NCBI GenBank assembly: GCA_037576215.1
Contig: JBANDB010000004.1
Span: forward strand, 6,262,001-6,326,000
Reading direction: 5' to 3'
Source of the DNA: Armillaria gallica
Lineage: Eukaryota; Basidiomycota; Agaricomycetes; Agaricales; Physalacriaceae
Length of the DNA stretch: 64,000 bases
Numbering within the stretch: the first letter of the stretch is position 1; every line of letters begins with the position of its first letter. This document shows, piece after piece, positions 1 to 11,192 of this stretch. Both the position numbers and the translations under genes were made by a program. The notes under the pieces were generated by a model. It was not told where the DNA came from. It did no database searches and saw only the letters and a list, made by a program, of their open reading frames with translations.

Positions 1-110
1 TACAAAATGGAGATGGTGAAGCAAGATGGCACGAGTTAATTCAAGAGCTTATAGAGTCAACATAAAATTGATTTATACTTTAGTAATAAGATATAATAAT
101 GGTTAGATAA

Positions 111-1735
111 TTATAGTGCTGATGACAAAGAGGAAAACATGGCCTCCTTGTCATCACTATCATCATCACTGCTGTCTGGCATACTAGTACCAGCAGCATC
201 AATAGCCTCAAGCTTATGCTCCAGCTTCTTTGACCATTCATGGTACTCTTTTCTCGTGATTAACTCCTCTCTATATCTATCAAGCATAAGCTTCTTGGTG
301 GCAAGAAGCTGCTTACATTGTTGCACCCAGAAGTTCAGGCAGTGGTATGGCTAGAATAAAGCAGTCGTTAAGAACATGAATATTACATATGAACGAAAAC
401 ATACTTCAGAGTCTATGTAAGTCTATCTTCAATAGACTTCTTGAACTTGCTCTGGGACTTCTTAATACTGAACATTGAAGACTTCGGACCATATTTGTCA
501 TTCTTTGCAAGCTTGCCTTTCTTGATCCCAGAAGATGTTAATCCTCCTTTAGCACTGGTGTTTGCAAGGCTGATTCATGAGGTGTCTGATTGTGAGCATG
601 AGCTGACAGATGCACTACTATGGGAAGGAAGAGGCATCCTAGGAACCATTGGTGTTGGGTCCTTGGGCATCGTGGGGGGGCCCATGCCCTATGCAACTTG
701 ATTGATCTGGATCTTGTTGAGAAGCATCTGCATGGATTTCCTGTTGTTGAAGGTGATTCCCTCGCCATCAACCAGTTCATCTGAAGACATTGTCAACACA
801 TCAGAGATGACATCCTTCTGCTCAGGCAAGAAGTCATTGTCTTCAAGAGGCTGGATGATGTGAGTCTCAAAGCCTTCAGGACCTATAGCAGTAGTCAAAC
901 AGATGGGATTAACATTTGGACATGCTGCGATCAGCTTGTGTAAGTCCAGAAAAAACTTGAATCGTGCTTGAATCTCATCTGCATATAGCGGACTGAGTTA
1001 AGGACACCTAATATATAAACAGAAGCACATACTCCAAAGGTTGAGATGCTCTGGGGCTGTATCCTTATGTGGTCCAGTAGCAGGAATGTAGAAGTTTATT
1101 TTTATATAAACTTCTCAGTCATCACCCTCGGATTCCATTGTTTTCACACCTCCCCTGGTTTCACAAAGATAGGCTGTCTCTTCCTTGTACTTCCTCATTA
1201 AGCTGTTGCCCCAAATATTTAGTAGATCTGCTGGCCAGTATAGAATACAAAATGTATGCCATGAACTGATTCTTGACGTGTGTACCAAGCTCCCAGGCAT
1301 CAGCATCATTCCTAATGAACTCTGGCCATAAATCCCTAGGCATATAAAGAGCTGTGTTTTTGACTCACCAGTGGTGTTCTGAAGATCATTAGAGGTCACA
1401 CAATGTATTGCAGGAAAATAACAGCACACCTTATTTGGATTCTTCTTTCCAAACAGCCCCTTGAAGTACTCATCCTTTTCAACCAAATGGATGAGGTCCC
1501 ATACCTTTGCCTGCTTGTTGGTGCACCAAGGAAGGGTACTGGAGATCTTGCCAGAAAAGATATCTTTGGGCTTCCTCTGCTTCTTTGTTGGTGGCTGTGT
1601 TGGGGTTCCAGTGGCCTCAGTCACTGAAGTATTGGTCTTTGATATTTTACTATACTTGGCTATGGTTTCTAGGTGTGGGAGCAAGCTATGCGATGCGAGA
1701 GAGAGGAGGAGGAACATGATATCACACACTGTCAC
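111..1735 (-). pseudogene. Relic of a repetitive basidiomycete protein gene
   Basis: Three open stretches on the minus strand (1735-1115, 898-689, 326-111) look like pieces of one decayed coding region. The first has a basic linker followed by a segment around WDLIHLVEKDEYFKGLFGKK, the second reads TAIGPEGFETHII then DVISDVL and VDGEG, and the third is a charged tail ending in an Asp/Ser run. I recognise the style as a repetitive hypothetical protein family common in mushroom genomes, but the name is not certain. Stops and frame changes separate the pieces and CpG is rare, which fits an old inactivated repeat. No catalytic motif is visible, so no function is assigned. Confidence 0.4.
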
Positions 1736-2573
1736 AACTGTGTCACATTTTGGAACTCCAGCACATTACATCACGGGTATCACATGATGTTCAGAAATAA
1801 TTAACAAGTTGATTGTTTAAAAACCAGCTTGTGGAGTTGGTTTTTGAATAATCAAGAATCAGCTTTCAAGGAAATCAGCACAATTAGCCCTCGAGCTTGG
1901 GACTGAAAGTCCCTATTGTTGTGTGGAGTCACAGTGGCAGATGACATCAAGGTATGCCAATTGTTCATCTGTTGTCATTGATGCTGACTTCCATCTCCTC
2001 CAACTAATGTGACTTCCTTCAATGACAGGCACTGCAACTTGCTGTCATATGGCAAGCATGATGCATGATAGCGAGATACATGTAGAGGTGGTAGGAATGT
2101 TGGGATAGGTAGGTCTTACCTGTTCACTGGCATTGTCATGTACTCACTTTTTGGAAGCTGTCGTCAAGGCTGTGTTGCAGTGTATGAATAGAAATATTCC
2201 CACAGGTCAAGTCACTGTGCTAATCTCGGCAAAAGCCATGATTCTCCAAATAGAATTTCCCACAGGGGTCTTGTGTTTGCATAATAACTGAGTATCCTAT
2301 GTACATAGGACTTGGAGTAGTGAGATAACTCTGAATTGCCTGAGCTCAATAAGCCTGCAATCCATTTGCATCAACAGCAAAGATGCATGCTTTTGAATAG
2401 ATCAGCTTCTCAATAACATCCAGGGCTTTCCCCAGTTTCTCTTTCTGCTGTGCTCACTCTTGCTGGCACTGGACCCAGACTGGAACCTCATATTGATGTT
2501 GCTTTAAAAGAGGAGGAAGCCAAATGTGGAACATCTCTGAGATGCTTTCAGTCATTACTGGGGCTTTAGTGTT
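1736..2573. other. AT-rich decayed repeat DNA, no gene seen
   Basis: No open frame with coding character was found on either strand. Base composition is AT-rich with few CpG, like the relics on both sides. It is probably more of the same old element. Confidence 0.5.
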
Positions 2574-2840
2574 CTAGCTGCAATCATCTTCGGCCATCAC
2601 AAACTCATCTTCATCCATCTCCCATCTATCTTCTGGCATTGCTTCATCTTCAGACAAATCAGAATTATATCCATGGAAGGGCTGAGATGGGTGGTCAATG
2701 GATTCAATGACATCATCTGCCAAAGTCACAGTTGTTGGAGGTGCTGATAGACTATCAGGGTGTACAGATAGTTTTGATTTTGTGAAGAAAGAACAGAACA
2801 CTTTTGCTGTCTGTCTGTTATTCAAAATTGTTGAGTGTAC
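2574..2840 (-). pseudogene. 3' part of relic gene split by the Ty3 element
   Basis: This open frame continues, across the Ty3 insertion, the relic that ends at 11700 on the other side. If the element and one copy of CAAAC are removed, the minus-strand frame runs from the right flank into this segment (…TNSLVHSTILNNRQ…). It has an AKVF-SFFTKSK segment and then an acidic tail rich in Asp and Glu. The first residues of the apparent open frame at 2841-2864 come from the LTR and are not part of the old gene. No function can be given. Confidence 0.45.
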
Positions 2841-2845
2841 CAAAC
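2841..2845. repeat. Target-site duplication CAAAC (pair with 11695-11699)
   Basis: The five bases before the left LTR are CAAAC, and the five bases after the right LTR (11695-11699) are also CAAAC. A perfect 5-bp duplication is what Ty3-type integrases usually leave. It shows that the two LTRs belong to one insertion and that no later deletion or recombination removed an end. Confidence 0.95.
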
Positions 2846-3347
2846 TGTAAGACCCGAACTTCAATCAAAGGTGATATAGATCGGCTGTATTGCATTCGTA
2901 CAGTCACCGTCTAGCCCTTGTGATGATTGACACCCAAGACTCACTTTAGGAGCTCTTAGCAGAAAAGGAGTGTGTTCGGTATGAATAAACTTTAGCTCAA
3001 AGCTAGGGAAATACAGGCTTTGAGTAAGCTACTTATATACTAAAGTGAGGGTCTGTAAATGGTACTAAGAAGTGACTACCGTGTTGGAAAGTGAATAAGC
3101 AAAATACACGGTAGCCGAGAATAACACGTATCCAGTACGTGTCTAGCACACGTCGCTACGTGTCGGTCACACAGGACAAGGATACCCCTGTGTCGAGTAC
3201 ACGTCAACCGAGTTATGACGTGTTAGCGATGTGAAGATTTATGAAGACTCTCCGAGAGTCGCGGGTCTAAAGATCGTGGGTGAGTAAGCATCTTATCTTA
3301 TCTTCCAAAGATTAGATAAGATGCCTGAAAACGAATAAATCGTAACA
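2846..3347 (-). repeat. 3' LTR of the Ty3 element
   Basis: 502 bp, same length as the 5' LTR. The five differences between the LTRs lie at 2891, 3086, 3202, 3219 and 3315 here (11238, 11433, 11549, 11566 and 11662 in the other copy). All are C:G/T:A transitions, and three fall in a CpG. Confidence 0.97.
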
Positions 3348-3350
3348 TTA

Positions 3351-3360
3351 CCCCCCCCCC
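3351..3360 (-). other. Polypurine tract for plus-strand priming
   Basis: Ten consecutive C on the plus strand read as ten G followed by TAA in element sense, directly before the 3' LTR. The position is where the polypurine tract of an LTR retrotransposon must lie. The region 3361-3716 between it and the end of pol is element 3' untranslated sequence. Confidence 0.85.
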
Positions 3361-3716
3361 TAAGGCAGGTGTCCCAACTGCTAGTAAATCCGAGTTCCGT
3401 CTGCTTCATCATCATGCCGTCCCCAGAGACATCTAGTGTTTCGGAGAAATGCCATACGCGCTGCAGCTTGTCCCAAAGGCCTTGTTCGCCCAGAGGGAGA
3501 GGGGACTTTTCGTATGGTGGTGACGTGAGCGGCAAACTAGACTTCAAATGCCAGTTGGACCCATCCGATTATTGAGCGCATTTTAGTGGAATATTGGTCA
3601 TCTTGGAAGTCGTGAGCGAAAGGAAGCATGAAGGAGGACATGAGGCATATTGTCGTTAGAGGTCGTGAATGAGGGCCTGTTGGCTATCCCCCGTTGTAGG
3701 GCTCGACTGTGTTTGT

Positions 3717-6700
3717 TTATGGGATTTCTGTTGCTTCGTACAGCGATTTCGAGCTTGTCGAGGGGTCGTCGTTGCCACCAAACCAATCCCAGTCGAGTTC
3801 TTGGTCGTACCAAATCTTTTGACCAGTGAATGGGTCCGTATAGGACTGCCAATCTCCTGTCTCTTGTTTGGTGCGATTCACTTTTTCTGCCAGGTATTTG
3901 TCAACTAGTTTGTCGGCGTCCATGTCGTCTTCCTTTACCCAGCTGTTGGATTCCGGTCCATATCCTTTCCATTTGACGAAGTAGTCTGTAACCCAATGCC
4001 ACAGTTCGCCAGCCTTTCCTCAGACCTTTCGGTCTCTATGGTCAAGTACATGCTCGATTTCATAGTGCTCCTCCCCATCAATAAGATCGGGTGGTGGCGG
4101 AGGTGGCTGTTCCTGGTTAGGGAATGCGGGTGGCGTGTATGGGGTTAGGAGTGATTTGTTAAATACTGGATGGATGCGCCAGCCTGGAGGGAGTTTTAAT
4201 TTGTATGCCGAAGCTCCGATCTTGGCGATGATAGGGAAGGGGCCCGTTTTTTTATCTGCGAGTTTTTTCTTCGGACGTGGGAGCGCCAGATTGCTTGTAT
4301 CAAGCCAAACTTTGTCTCCCACCGAGTAATCAACTGCAGGTCTTTTCTTTTTGTCGTATTGGGCTTTCATCTGATTGGCGGCTTTTTCGAGTGCTTGCTT
4401 GGCCTCGGCATGGATTTTCTGTATATCTGAAACGAATGTGTTCGAGGCCGGTGTTCTGAAGGGTGCTCAGGGTCGTACGGCACCAGGGAGGACCTCGACG
4501 ATATAGCCATGGGTGATCTCGAAGGGACTTTTACCCGTTGCGGAGTGGGCGCGGTTATTGTGAGAGAAGGCCGTGAGGGAGAGCCATTCCGCCCAGTCAT
4601 TCTGACGGTGATTGACGAAGATCCGGAGGTATTTTTCAACCTCCTGATTCACTCGCTCAGTCTGTCCATCAGTTTGTGGGTGGTAGGTGGTGGATACGTT
4701 TGCCTTGATCTGAAGCAAGTCATAAAGGTCTTTCATGAACTTGGATACAAACACGGAGCCCCGGTCGCTGATAACGACCTGTGGCATTCCGTGCTTGGCG
4801 TAGACTTCGTCTCGTAGGATCTTGGCCCACCCTTCCGATGACATCTCTGTGGTACATGCGACAGGTATGATTTCCTTTGAGAAATGGTCGACGATCATTA
4901 GGATTGCATCAAAACCGTTACTCTTGGGTAAACCAGTCACCATGTTGACAGAGATGTGTGTCCAGGGTCGGGATGGAATGGCATTTGGATGAAGCGGCGC
5001 TGCTTTTGCTTGAGTGCTCGACTTGGTTCGTTGGCACGTCTCGCAGCCACAGACATAGTCTTCTATGTCTTTTTTCATCCTAGGCCACCAATATTCTTGT
5101 AAGACGAGTTCTTTAGTCTTTTCAATGCCGGGGTGTCCCGCCATGATGTGGTCGTGAACTTGTGCGATTATTCGGCCTCATAACGCGTGGTCAGAAGGAA
5201 CGTAAATGCGGGAATCGTAATAGATCAACCCGTCATTCATTTTCAGTCCTCGGTCGTGGTTAAGGGAAGTCGCAATGTTCTTGTCCCATCGGTGGTGGTC
5301 GAGCGTGGCTTGCTTTATTTCAGAATGGGTTTCCTCAATAGTGGGCATGACTAGTGCCCGGAAGTGCTCGGGTTTGAGGATGATAATCTCATCGTTGTCC
5401 TCCTTTCCTTGCTCATGATCTGCTCTGCGACTGAGTAAGTCGGCTTTCTTGTTTGTGGTCCCCGATTTGTGGTGTAGCGTGAAGTGGTACTCGGCCAGCT
5501 CAGTAACCCACCGCGCTTGGCACCGGTTGAGTTTCTGGGGTTTTCGGAAATACTGGAGATTCTGGTGATCCGTCCATATTTCGAAATCCTGAGCTGCGCC
5601 CATTAGGTAGTGCCTCCACTCGTCGAGCGCAATCATTATCGCGAGCAGTTCTTTGTCATAAATTTTGTAATTTCGTTCTGTCGTGGTGAGGGATTTGGAT
5701 AGAAATGCGACCGGGCGCCATTTCCCATCCTGCTCCTGCGTCAATACCGCACCTATCACTCCCTCACTTGCGTCCGCCTCTATGCGGAACTTTCCTTCCT
5801 CGGTGGGTATTGCCAGTACCACCTCTTCAGCTAATAGGTGTTTCAATTCTTCGAACGCGTCCTGTTGCGCTTTTCCCCATTTCCATGGATTGTTTCCTGT
5901 CAGCTGGGTCATTGGTTTGACGACCTTGCTGTATCCTTTGATGAAACGTCTGTAGAAGTTGGTAAAGCCTAAGAACGACTGGAGCTGTACTTTCTTGGTT
6001 GGTACAGGCCATTCTGCGATTCCTGCGATTTTGACTGGGTCCATGCGGATGCTTCCTTCACTGATGATGACTCCAAGGTACTCTGTTTCCAAGGTTTCGA
6101 ACTCGCATTTCTCCGCTTTAAGGAATAGCTTGTTCTTCCGGAGGAGTCTTAGAACTTCGCGCGTGATGCGGCGATGTTCTTCCTTGGTCTTGGACATAAT
6201 AAGGATGTCGTCAAGGTAAATGGTGACGGCGCCTGATGCAATGAGGTTCTTGAAAATGTCATTCATCATCCATTGGAAGGTGGCGGGCGAATTGGTGAGC
6301 CCGAAGAACATAACCGTGGGTTCGAATAACCCGCGATTAGTTCTAAATGCCACCTTCCATTTGTCACCGCTTTTGATACGCACATTGTTGTATCCCCAGC
6401 GAACGTCAAGCTTGGAAAAATACTTGGCACCCCGCAACTTGTCCATTAGTTCTGAGATTAGCGGAAGTGGATAACGGTTTTTAATTGTCATCTCATTGAG
6501 CTTCCGGTAATCCTGGACTGGTCGTAGCTTGCCATCCTTCTTTTTGACGAAGAAGAATGGTGAAGCCATGGGTGACTTGGATGGTCGTATTCGTCCACTC
6601 GAGAGGTTCTCGTCTAAGAACTTGTCGAGTTCTGCCTGCTCGTTCCTGTTCAGAGGGTAAACCTTGCAATCTAGATTGGCACTTGCGTTTGGAGTGAGTT

Positions 6701-8789
6701 CAATGGCGTGGTCCCACGTCTTTGGTTCGGGAAGTTTGTCGAAACTGTTTTTGTCAAACAGATCGTTGAAGTCCCAACACCATTCTGGGACCATTTCTTC
6801 AAATGTCTTGGTCTCCTTGTCCGCGTTGGCCACGGCGGCTAAGTCATTGGCATGATGTGCCCGTATGAGAATAGCCCGCGTGAAATCTATTGCTAGGATG
6901 GTATCCCCTTTGTCCAGTTCCTCGTCCCATTTATCGTCGGGATCCGCATCAGGTAATACGAATGGGTTTTTACGGCACTCGCACCGAGCAAAGGTTAATC
7001 CTCCTGTCTTCCAATTGATGATCGGATTATGCCGGGCTAACCAATCGTGACCAAGGAAGATTTCCTTATCACCGAGATCTGTTATGGCTAGATCTATTCG
7101 TTCAGAATGATCTCCGATTCTGAGTTCGATCTCAGCATATTTGGTAATTGATCCTCCTGAGTTTTTGGTTCCGTCGGCATTATAGACTGGGATTGGAGCG
7201 GCTGTTGGTCGGGTCGGGATGTTGTGCTCTTTAACGAATTTTTGATTGATAGCGCTACTGGTGCATCCGCTGTCTACCAGCGCAGTTGTAGCGATATTGG
7301 AAATTGTTCCTGGAGCCCCGAGCATGACGGGGATCACCAGGTCTTTTCCTTTATTGCTTAATGCGCTGATAAGTCGCTTTGGTTCTTGTAGCTCGTGAAG
7401 CCACCAGAGCGCGTCGATTCGCTTCATCCCCCTCATTGCTTTGATCATTGAGTCAACGACCTCCTCTGTACGTGCCTTGTGAATCCAGTTTTTGAGGATT
7501 GCCTTTGCCTCTGACCCCGTTCGCGCTTGTACCACGCCGCGTAGAGTCCACTCAGCTCCGAATGGTTTGAGCCATTCTCTATAGGTCTGTCCCTTTGTAT
7601 AGGTGCGGGACAGTTGCGGGACCTCTTCAACCTTCGCGTTGCCCCATACGGGCGCGACTACCGTCGGTGAGGTCACCGCATTTTCTAAGTCTAAAGGGGT
7701 TAAATTAGTGTTCTCATTCATCATGAAACTGGTAATGTCCTCATGGTCAGGTACTTCAATAAAAGCTACCTGATGCCCCCTTTGCACTGCCTGGGCGCTA
7801 GCAGCTTCCAAACCTGCGGCTTTCTGGTCAGTCGTGGAACGGGAGTAGCTTTCTGCAAAGGCGTCACTCCTGGGAGGAGTGACAAGGTGGGCTGACACCG
7901 TTGCACAACGATTGCCTACACTTCTCACCGTTGAGTAGCGGTCACCTTCACCTGGTTCCTTCGAGCCCGTCTCTGTGATGACCGGGATCCTCGTTTCATT
8001 CGGCGTTCCCCCTTCGTCAGGTCGCCCTTCGCCTCGATAGGCATTGGCAACTGATCGGGGGCACTTACCCGACTCCAGGTCGTCCTCTTGGTTCTTCAGG
8101 ACCGAGAGCAAATAGACCCTCGCGTCCCTCGTCTTGTCTAATGTTGCCTTCGTTAGGGCCTGTGATCCAGTGTTGCGGGAGCTGGCCTCCGTTGCTGTCT
8201 TCAGAGCCCCGTCGTGGGATTTACACTCTGCAGCCCGTGAGCAAGTCTCTTTTACCAGAGGAGGTTTCGCCAAAGCTATTCCCTCGAAACTCCCTGCGCG
8301 GCAGGGACTCCGTGGAGCTGCGATTTCAGTGAGGGGACGTTTACACAGGAGCATAGCTGTCTGCCCTCCTGCCCCATCCGGTCGAACATTCGCCGTTATG
8401 ATGGGTGGTGATCTGGTGGTCGCCTTGCTGTCCGCTTTTGCCTGTAATAGGTTACTTGCCAAACACTGAGCCGATAGCTCTGTGACTACCACGCCCATTC
8501 CAAGTGTTGTCGCTTCGTTAGGTGGAATGTTGGTCGCTTCATTAGGCATAGATCGAACCGGTGTCTTCGTGACTACCTCGTTCCTTTGGGTCGCTTCGTT
8601 AGGTGTAAATTGATTCTGGTTTAGTCTCTGGTCTGATTGCGAAGTCGTGGGTATATTCGAATGCGCGTTTGATACTACAGGCGATATATGAGTACAATGA
8701 TGAAGTGCGATAGGCGTACCAGCCGAAACTAAACCCTGAGTCGCCGAATAGACTGAATCATCATCTAGTCGGTGCTCTCTTTTACCTCT
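3717..8789 (-). pseudogene. pol: Ty3 pol (PR-RT-RNaseH-IN-chromodomain) with three in-frame TGA codons
   Basis: Pol makes the enzymes that copy the element RNA into DNA and integrate it. The frame is open from 8789 to a TGA at 5178-5180. Counting from the ATG at 8549, the aspartic protease motif VDSG-T is near residue 426 and the reverse transcriptase motif YLDD is at 778-781. RNase H acidic residues lie in ADASEG, DKEL, TDHQN and KKADLLSR. Beyond the first stop, the same frame gives the integrase zinc finger (H-H-C-C, with CETC), the DD35E core and, after a second TGA at 4467-4469, a C-terminal domain. After a third TGA at 4020-4022 it gives a chromodomain around DYFVKWKGYGPES. The first and third stops fit CGA to TGA changes, while the second lies in a patch with a local frame slip. 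The 300 residues before the protease are poorly conserved and carry PNEAT repeats. Confidence 0.95.
8765..8789 (-). promoter_or_regulatory. gag-pol overlap, likely -1 frameshift window
   Basis: Gag ends with TAG at 8765-8767, and the pol frame opens after a TGA at 8790-8792. The frames overlap by 25 nt and pol is in the -1 frame relative to gag. In gag phase the window holds GTA AAA GAG, an A-rich stretch where a ribosome could slip back one base. No classical X-XXY-YYZ heptamer is perfect, so the exact slip site is inferred. Confidence 0.5.
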
Positions 8790-10762
8790 TCAATCACTGA
8801 GAGGTTTTCCTTCCGGTCCCAGTAGGTGTTTGCGCGTTGCAAAGACTCTGCTCGGGTTTTGGGCGTGGTAGGACAGTTGCGTTTGATGTGGCCTAGTTTG
8901 CCACATCCAAAGCATACCAATGCGTCGATGTTCATCGGCTGTCCGTGTCCTCCATATGTTGTCCCTGTTGCTGTACTCGTTGTCGGCACAGGGGCTTTAG
9001 TCTGACCACCCTGTACAGGCATGGTCATCTTCTGTGGTCGGGTTGTTGGCCCTATCGTTCCTTCCACCTGCTTGAGGTGCCAATTGAGATCGATTCGGAG
9101 CAGGCGAGCTTTCCATGCTGGGTAGTCAATTGGTACGTCCCCATCTGACAAGTAGATGGTGTTTTTGCTCGACTGACGGGCGGCCTTTTTGATCTGTTGA
9201 AGCATGATCTGGTCGTTATTTCGTACTCCAGCATGGTAGGCCAGTTCTTCAAAGAGTTGGAAGAACTTGTCGCCGTCCTTGTGCTCTGACTGCTTTAGCC
9301 TTTCCCACTGCGCATACCTTAGCTGCGAGTCAGCATCCTTCCAGAATCTTTTGTTGAGTTCTGTCTGGAAATCGTCATAGGTTGGATACTGCTGTTCGCT
9401 GTCCGCTGTCTTTCCTATGACTTTAGCACACAACTGCCACCACCTCCCAGCATCTCCTGCAAGTCGAGAGACACAGAAGATGACCTTGTGCGGGTGGTTG
9501 CGGAAGTGTCGGTTAAAGACGTCGAAGTGTAACTCACACTTTAGGAAAAAGCGAGCGATATCATCAGAGTCCCCTAAAAAGTCGTCGACCTCTTTCAAGA
9601 TTTTTGGTTTGAAGTCGTCGTAGGGGGCTATCGCTCCAGCTTGTAGTTCCCAAGGTATGGGCGGGTCTGGCATCCCAGGAGGTGCCGGGAATCGTGGTAG
9701 CATTACCCGTACTGCAGGGGTGGGAGGTGGCTGTGCTGGTTGTCCACCGCCTCCACCGGCTCCATGGCCACCACCGGCAAAAGGTAGGTACCCGGGTTGG
9801 TACGTTCCTGGAGCCGCTTGTCTGGTGGCATAAACAAATGTGTTAGTGACTCGGGGAGGTGCTACCGGGGGCTCATCTGGTAATGGTTCCTGGATCTCGA
9901 TCTCCTGTGCGGCTTCTTCGTAAGGGAGAAACGTCTCCAATACGGCATCCAGGTGTATTTTGTTCCATAGGAGGCGAGCGTTTCGCTCCGCCTCATATTG
10001 TAAGATCTCATCCGCTGGGAGATCTGCTTGTTTTCTAATAAAATAATCGTTCCCGGCCTGGGATCTTCCCCAGACCAAGGAGAATGGTAACTCGTAGGCA
10101 AAATAATTATAAATGTCAATGTAATCCGCTTGCCTTAACAAAGCAGGGATGGGGACTGATGGGTCATCATCCGTTTCATTGTAGAAATTGATGGCATCAG
10201 TCAGCATTGTCATCACTGGGGTAGTAGGGTGACTGCTCGCGCGTCTGCTCGGAGGTCGACTCGGGGATTCCATTGATCGTGACCCTCGGGAAGGGGGTAG
10301 AGGGACGTGTGGGCGGACTACCGACGGTGGTCGACTCACTGAGCTCCTCTGGTGGGCGCGTGAGCTCGGGCGGTGGCTGTGGTCGCTCCCTGAATCGCTG
10401 AGCGAGCTGCTCCCAAGCACTTGCTCGAGGGGGTCGGAGCGGAGACCTTTGAGGCTGTGCTTGCCAACCACTGCGCCTGGGGTTCGAGGGGCCAGCGATG
10501 GGTTCACTGACCTGTACAGGCTCGAGTGGCGACTCGTCGGCCTGGACAGGTTGATGGGGCGAGTCACGGGCGTTAGCGGGGAAGTAGGCGCTGTAGGGGA
10601 TGTCAAGATTATCCCAGAACTCGCTGACAGTGACACCGGCTGCGGGTGCTGGAGTATCGGTGGTTGCGACGGGTCGAGTGTCGCGGCCCATGTCGAATCT
10701 CCTTCCGCGGTTGGCTCGGGGGTGTATGCCGGGTGAGGGAGTTCGAGGGACAAGCGAGGCAT
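8765..10762 (-). CDS. gag: Ty3 Gag capsid/nucleocapsid polyprotein
   Basis: 665 residues that should assemble the cytoplasmic virus-like particle and bind element RNA. The first 300 residues are Pro/Ser-rich and variable. A retrotransposon gag domain follows (about residues 370-560), recognisable around FFLKCELHF, GDAGRWWQL and the ARLLRIDL helix. A single CCHC zinc knuckle, CFGCGKLGHIKRNC, is near the C-terminus. The frame is intact. It is separated from the 5' LTR by a leader of about 415 nt that holds the primer-binding site. Confidence 0.93.
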   Translation of the reverse strand: MPRLSLELPHPAYTPEPTAEGDSTWAATLDPSQPPILQHPQPVSLSASSGIILTSPTAPTSPLTPVTRPINLSRPTSRHSSLYRSVNPSLAPRTPGAVVGKHSLKGLRSDPLEQVLGSSSLSDSGSDHSHRPSSRAHQRSSVSRPPSVVRPHVPLPPSRGSRSMESPSRPPSRRASSHPTTPVMTMLTDAINFYNETDDDPSVPIPALLRQADYIDIYNYFAYELPFSLVWGRSQAGNDYFIRKQADLPADEILQYEAERNARLLWNKIHLDAVLETFLPYEEAAQEIEIQEPLPDEPPVAPPRVTNTFVYATRQAAPGTYQPGYLPFAGGGHGAGGGGGQPAQPPPTPAVRVMLPRFPAPPGMPDPPIPWELQAGAIAPYDDFKPKILKEVDDFLGDSDDIARFFLKCELHFDVFNRHFRNHPHKVIFCVSRLAGDAGRWWQLCAKVIGKTADSEQQYPTYDDFQTELNKRFWKDADSQLRYAQWERLKQSEHKDGDKFFQLFEELAYHAGVRNNDQIMLQQIKKAARQSSKNTIYLSDGDVPIDYPAWKARLLRIDLNWHLKQVEGTIGPTTRPQKMTMPVQGGQTKAPVPTTSTATGTTYGGHGQPMNIDALVCFGCGKLGHIKRNCPTTPKTRAESLQRANTYWDRKENLSVIEEVKESTD

Positions 10763-11177
10763 AGTAGGAAGCGGGATGTTCGGAGGTGATGTCGACCTCA
10801 GCCGGGTTCCTTCTGGGAGGGGTAATAGAGCTTCCCTCCGGGAGTGCGGTAGAAGTCGATTCAGAAACGTCGACCTCCTCCTCGTTGACTCGCTGTCCAG
10901 GGAAGTCGTGGATTGGGATCAGTCAGTGCGGTATGGGTGCAAAGAGTCGGGGTGGCTGCTGCTCGAGCGGGATGCCATTGGTGTTATCGGTAATGACTGA
11001 GGGGGAGGTGCAGTGCACCTCTTCTTGTCATCGTAGCTGTAGCTGCCTTGTTCTGTGGCGGAACCTGACTGCAAGAATGAGGGCGATGGAGACGAAGGTA
11101 GCGCCTGGTATCCCTAGTGCAATGGCTATGATATGTGTGTCGTCTTCCATGGGGGTTCTGAGGCAGAATCAGTAAAG

Positions 11178-11191
11178 TAGCTTTGAGCTAA
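11178..11191 (-). other. Primer-binding site complementary to the element's own LTR
   Basis: In element sense the bases starting one position after the 5' LTR are TTAGCTCAAAGCTA. They do not start with TGG, as expected for a tRNA-type site. They are perfectly complementary over 14 nt to TAGCTTTGAGCTAA inside the LTR (11339-11352, and 2992-3005 in the 3' LTR). That LTR site lies about 34 nt after a TATATAAG box, where the transcript should start. This is the arrangement of self-priming Tf1/sushi-type elements, in which the 5' end of the RNA primes its own copying. Confidence 0.75.
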
Positions 11192-11192
11192 T

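Noticed and set aside
10449..11175. Plus-strand frames of up to 129 codons in the Ty3 leader and gag start
   Set aside because: They lie opposite gag and the element leader and have no recognisable domain.
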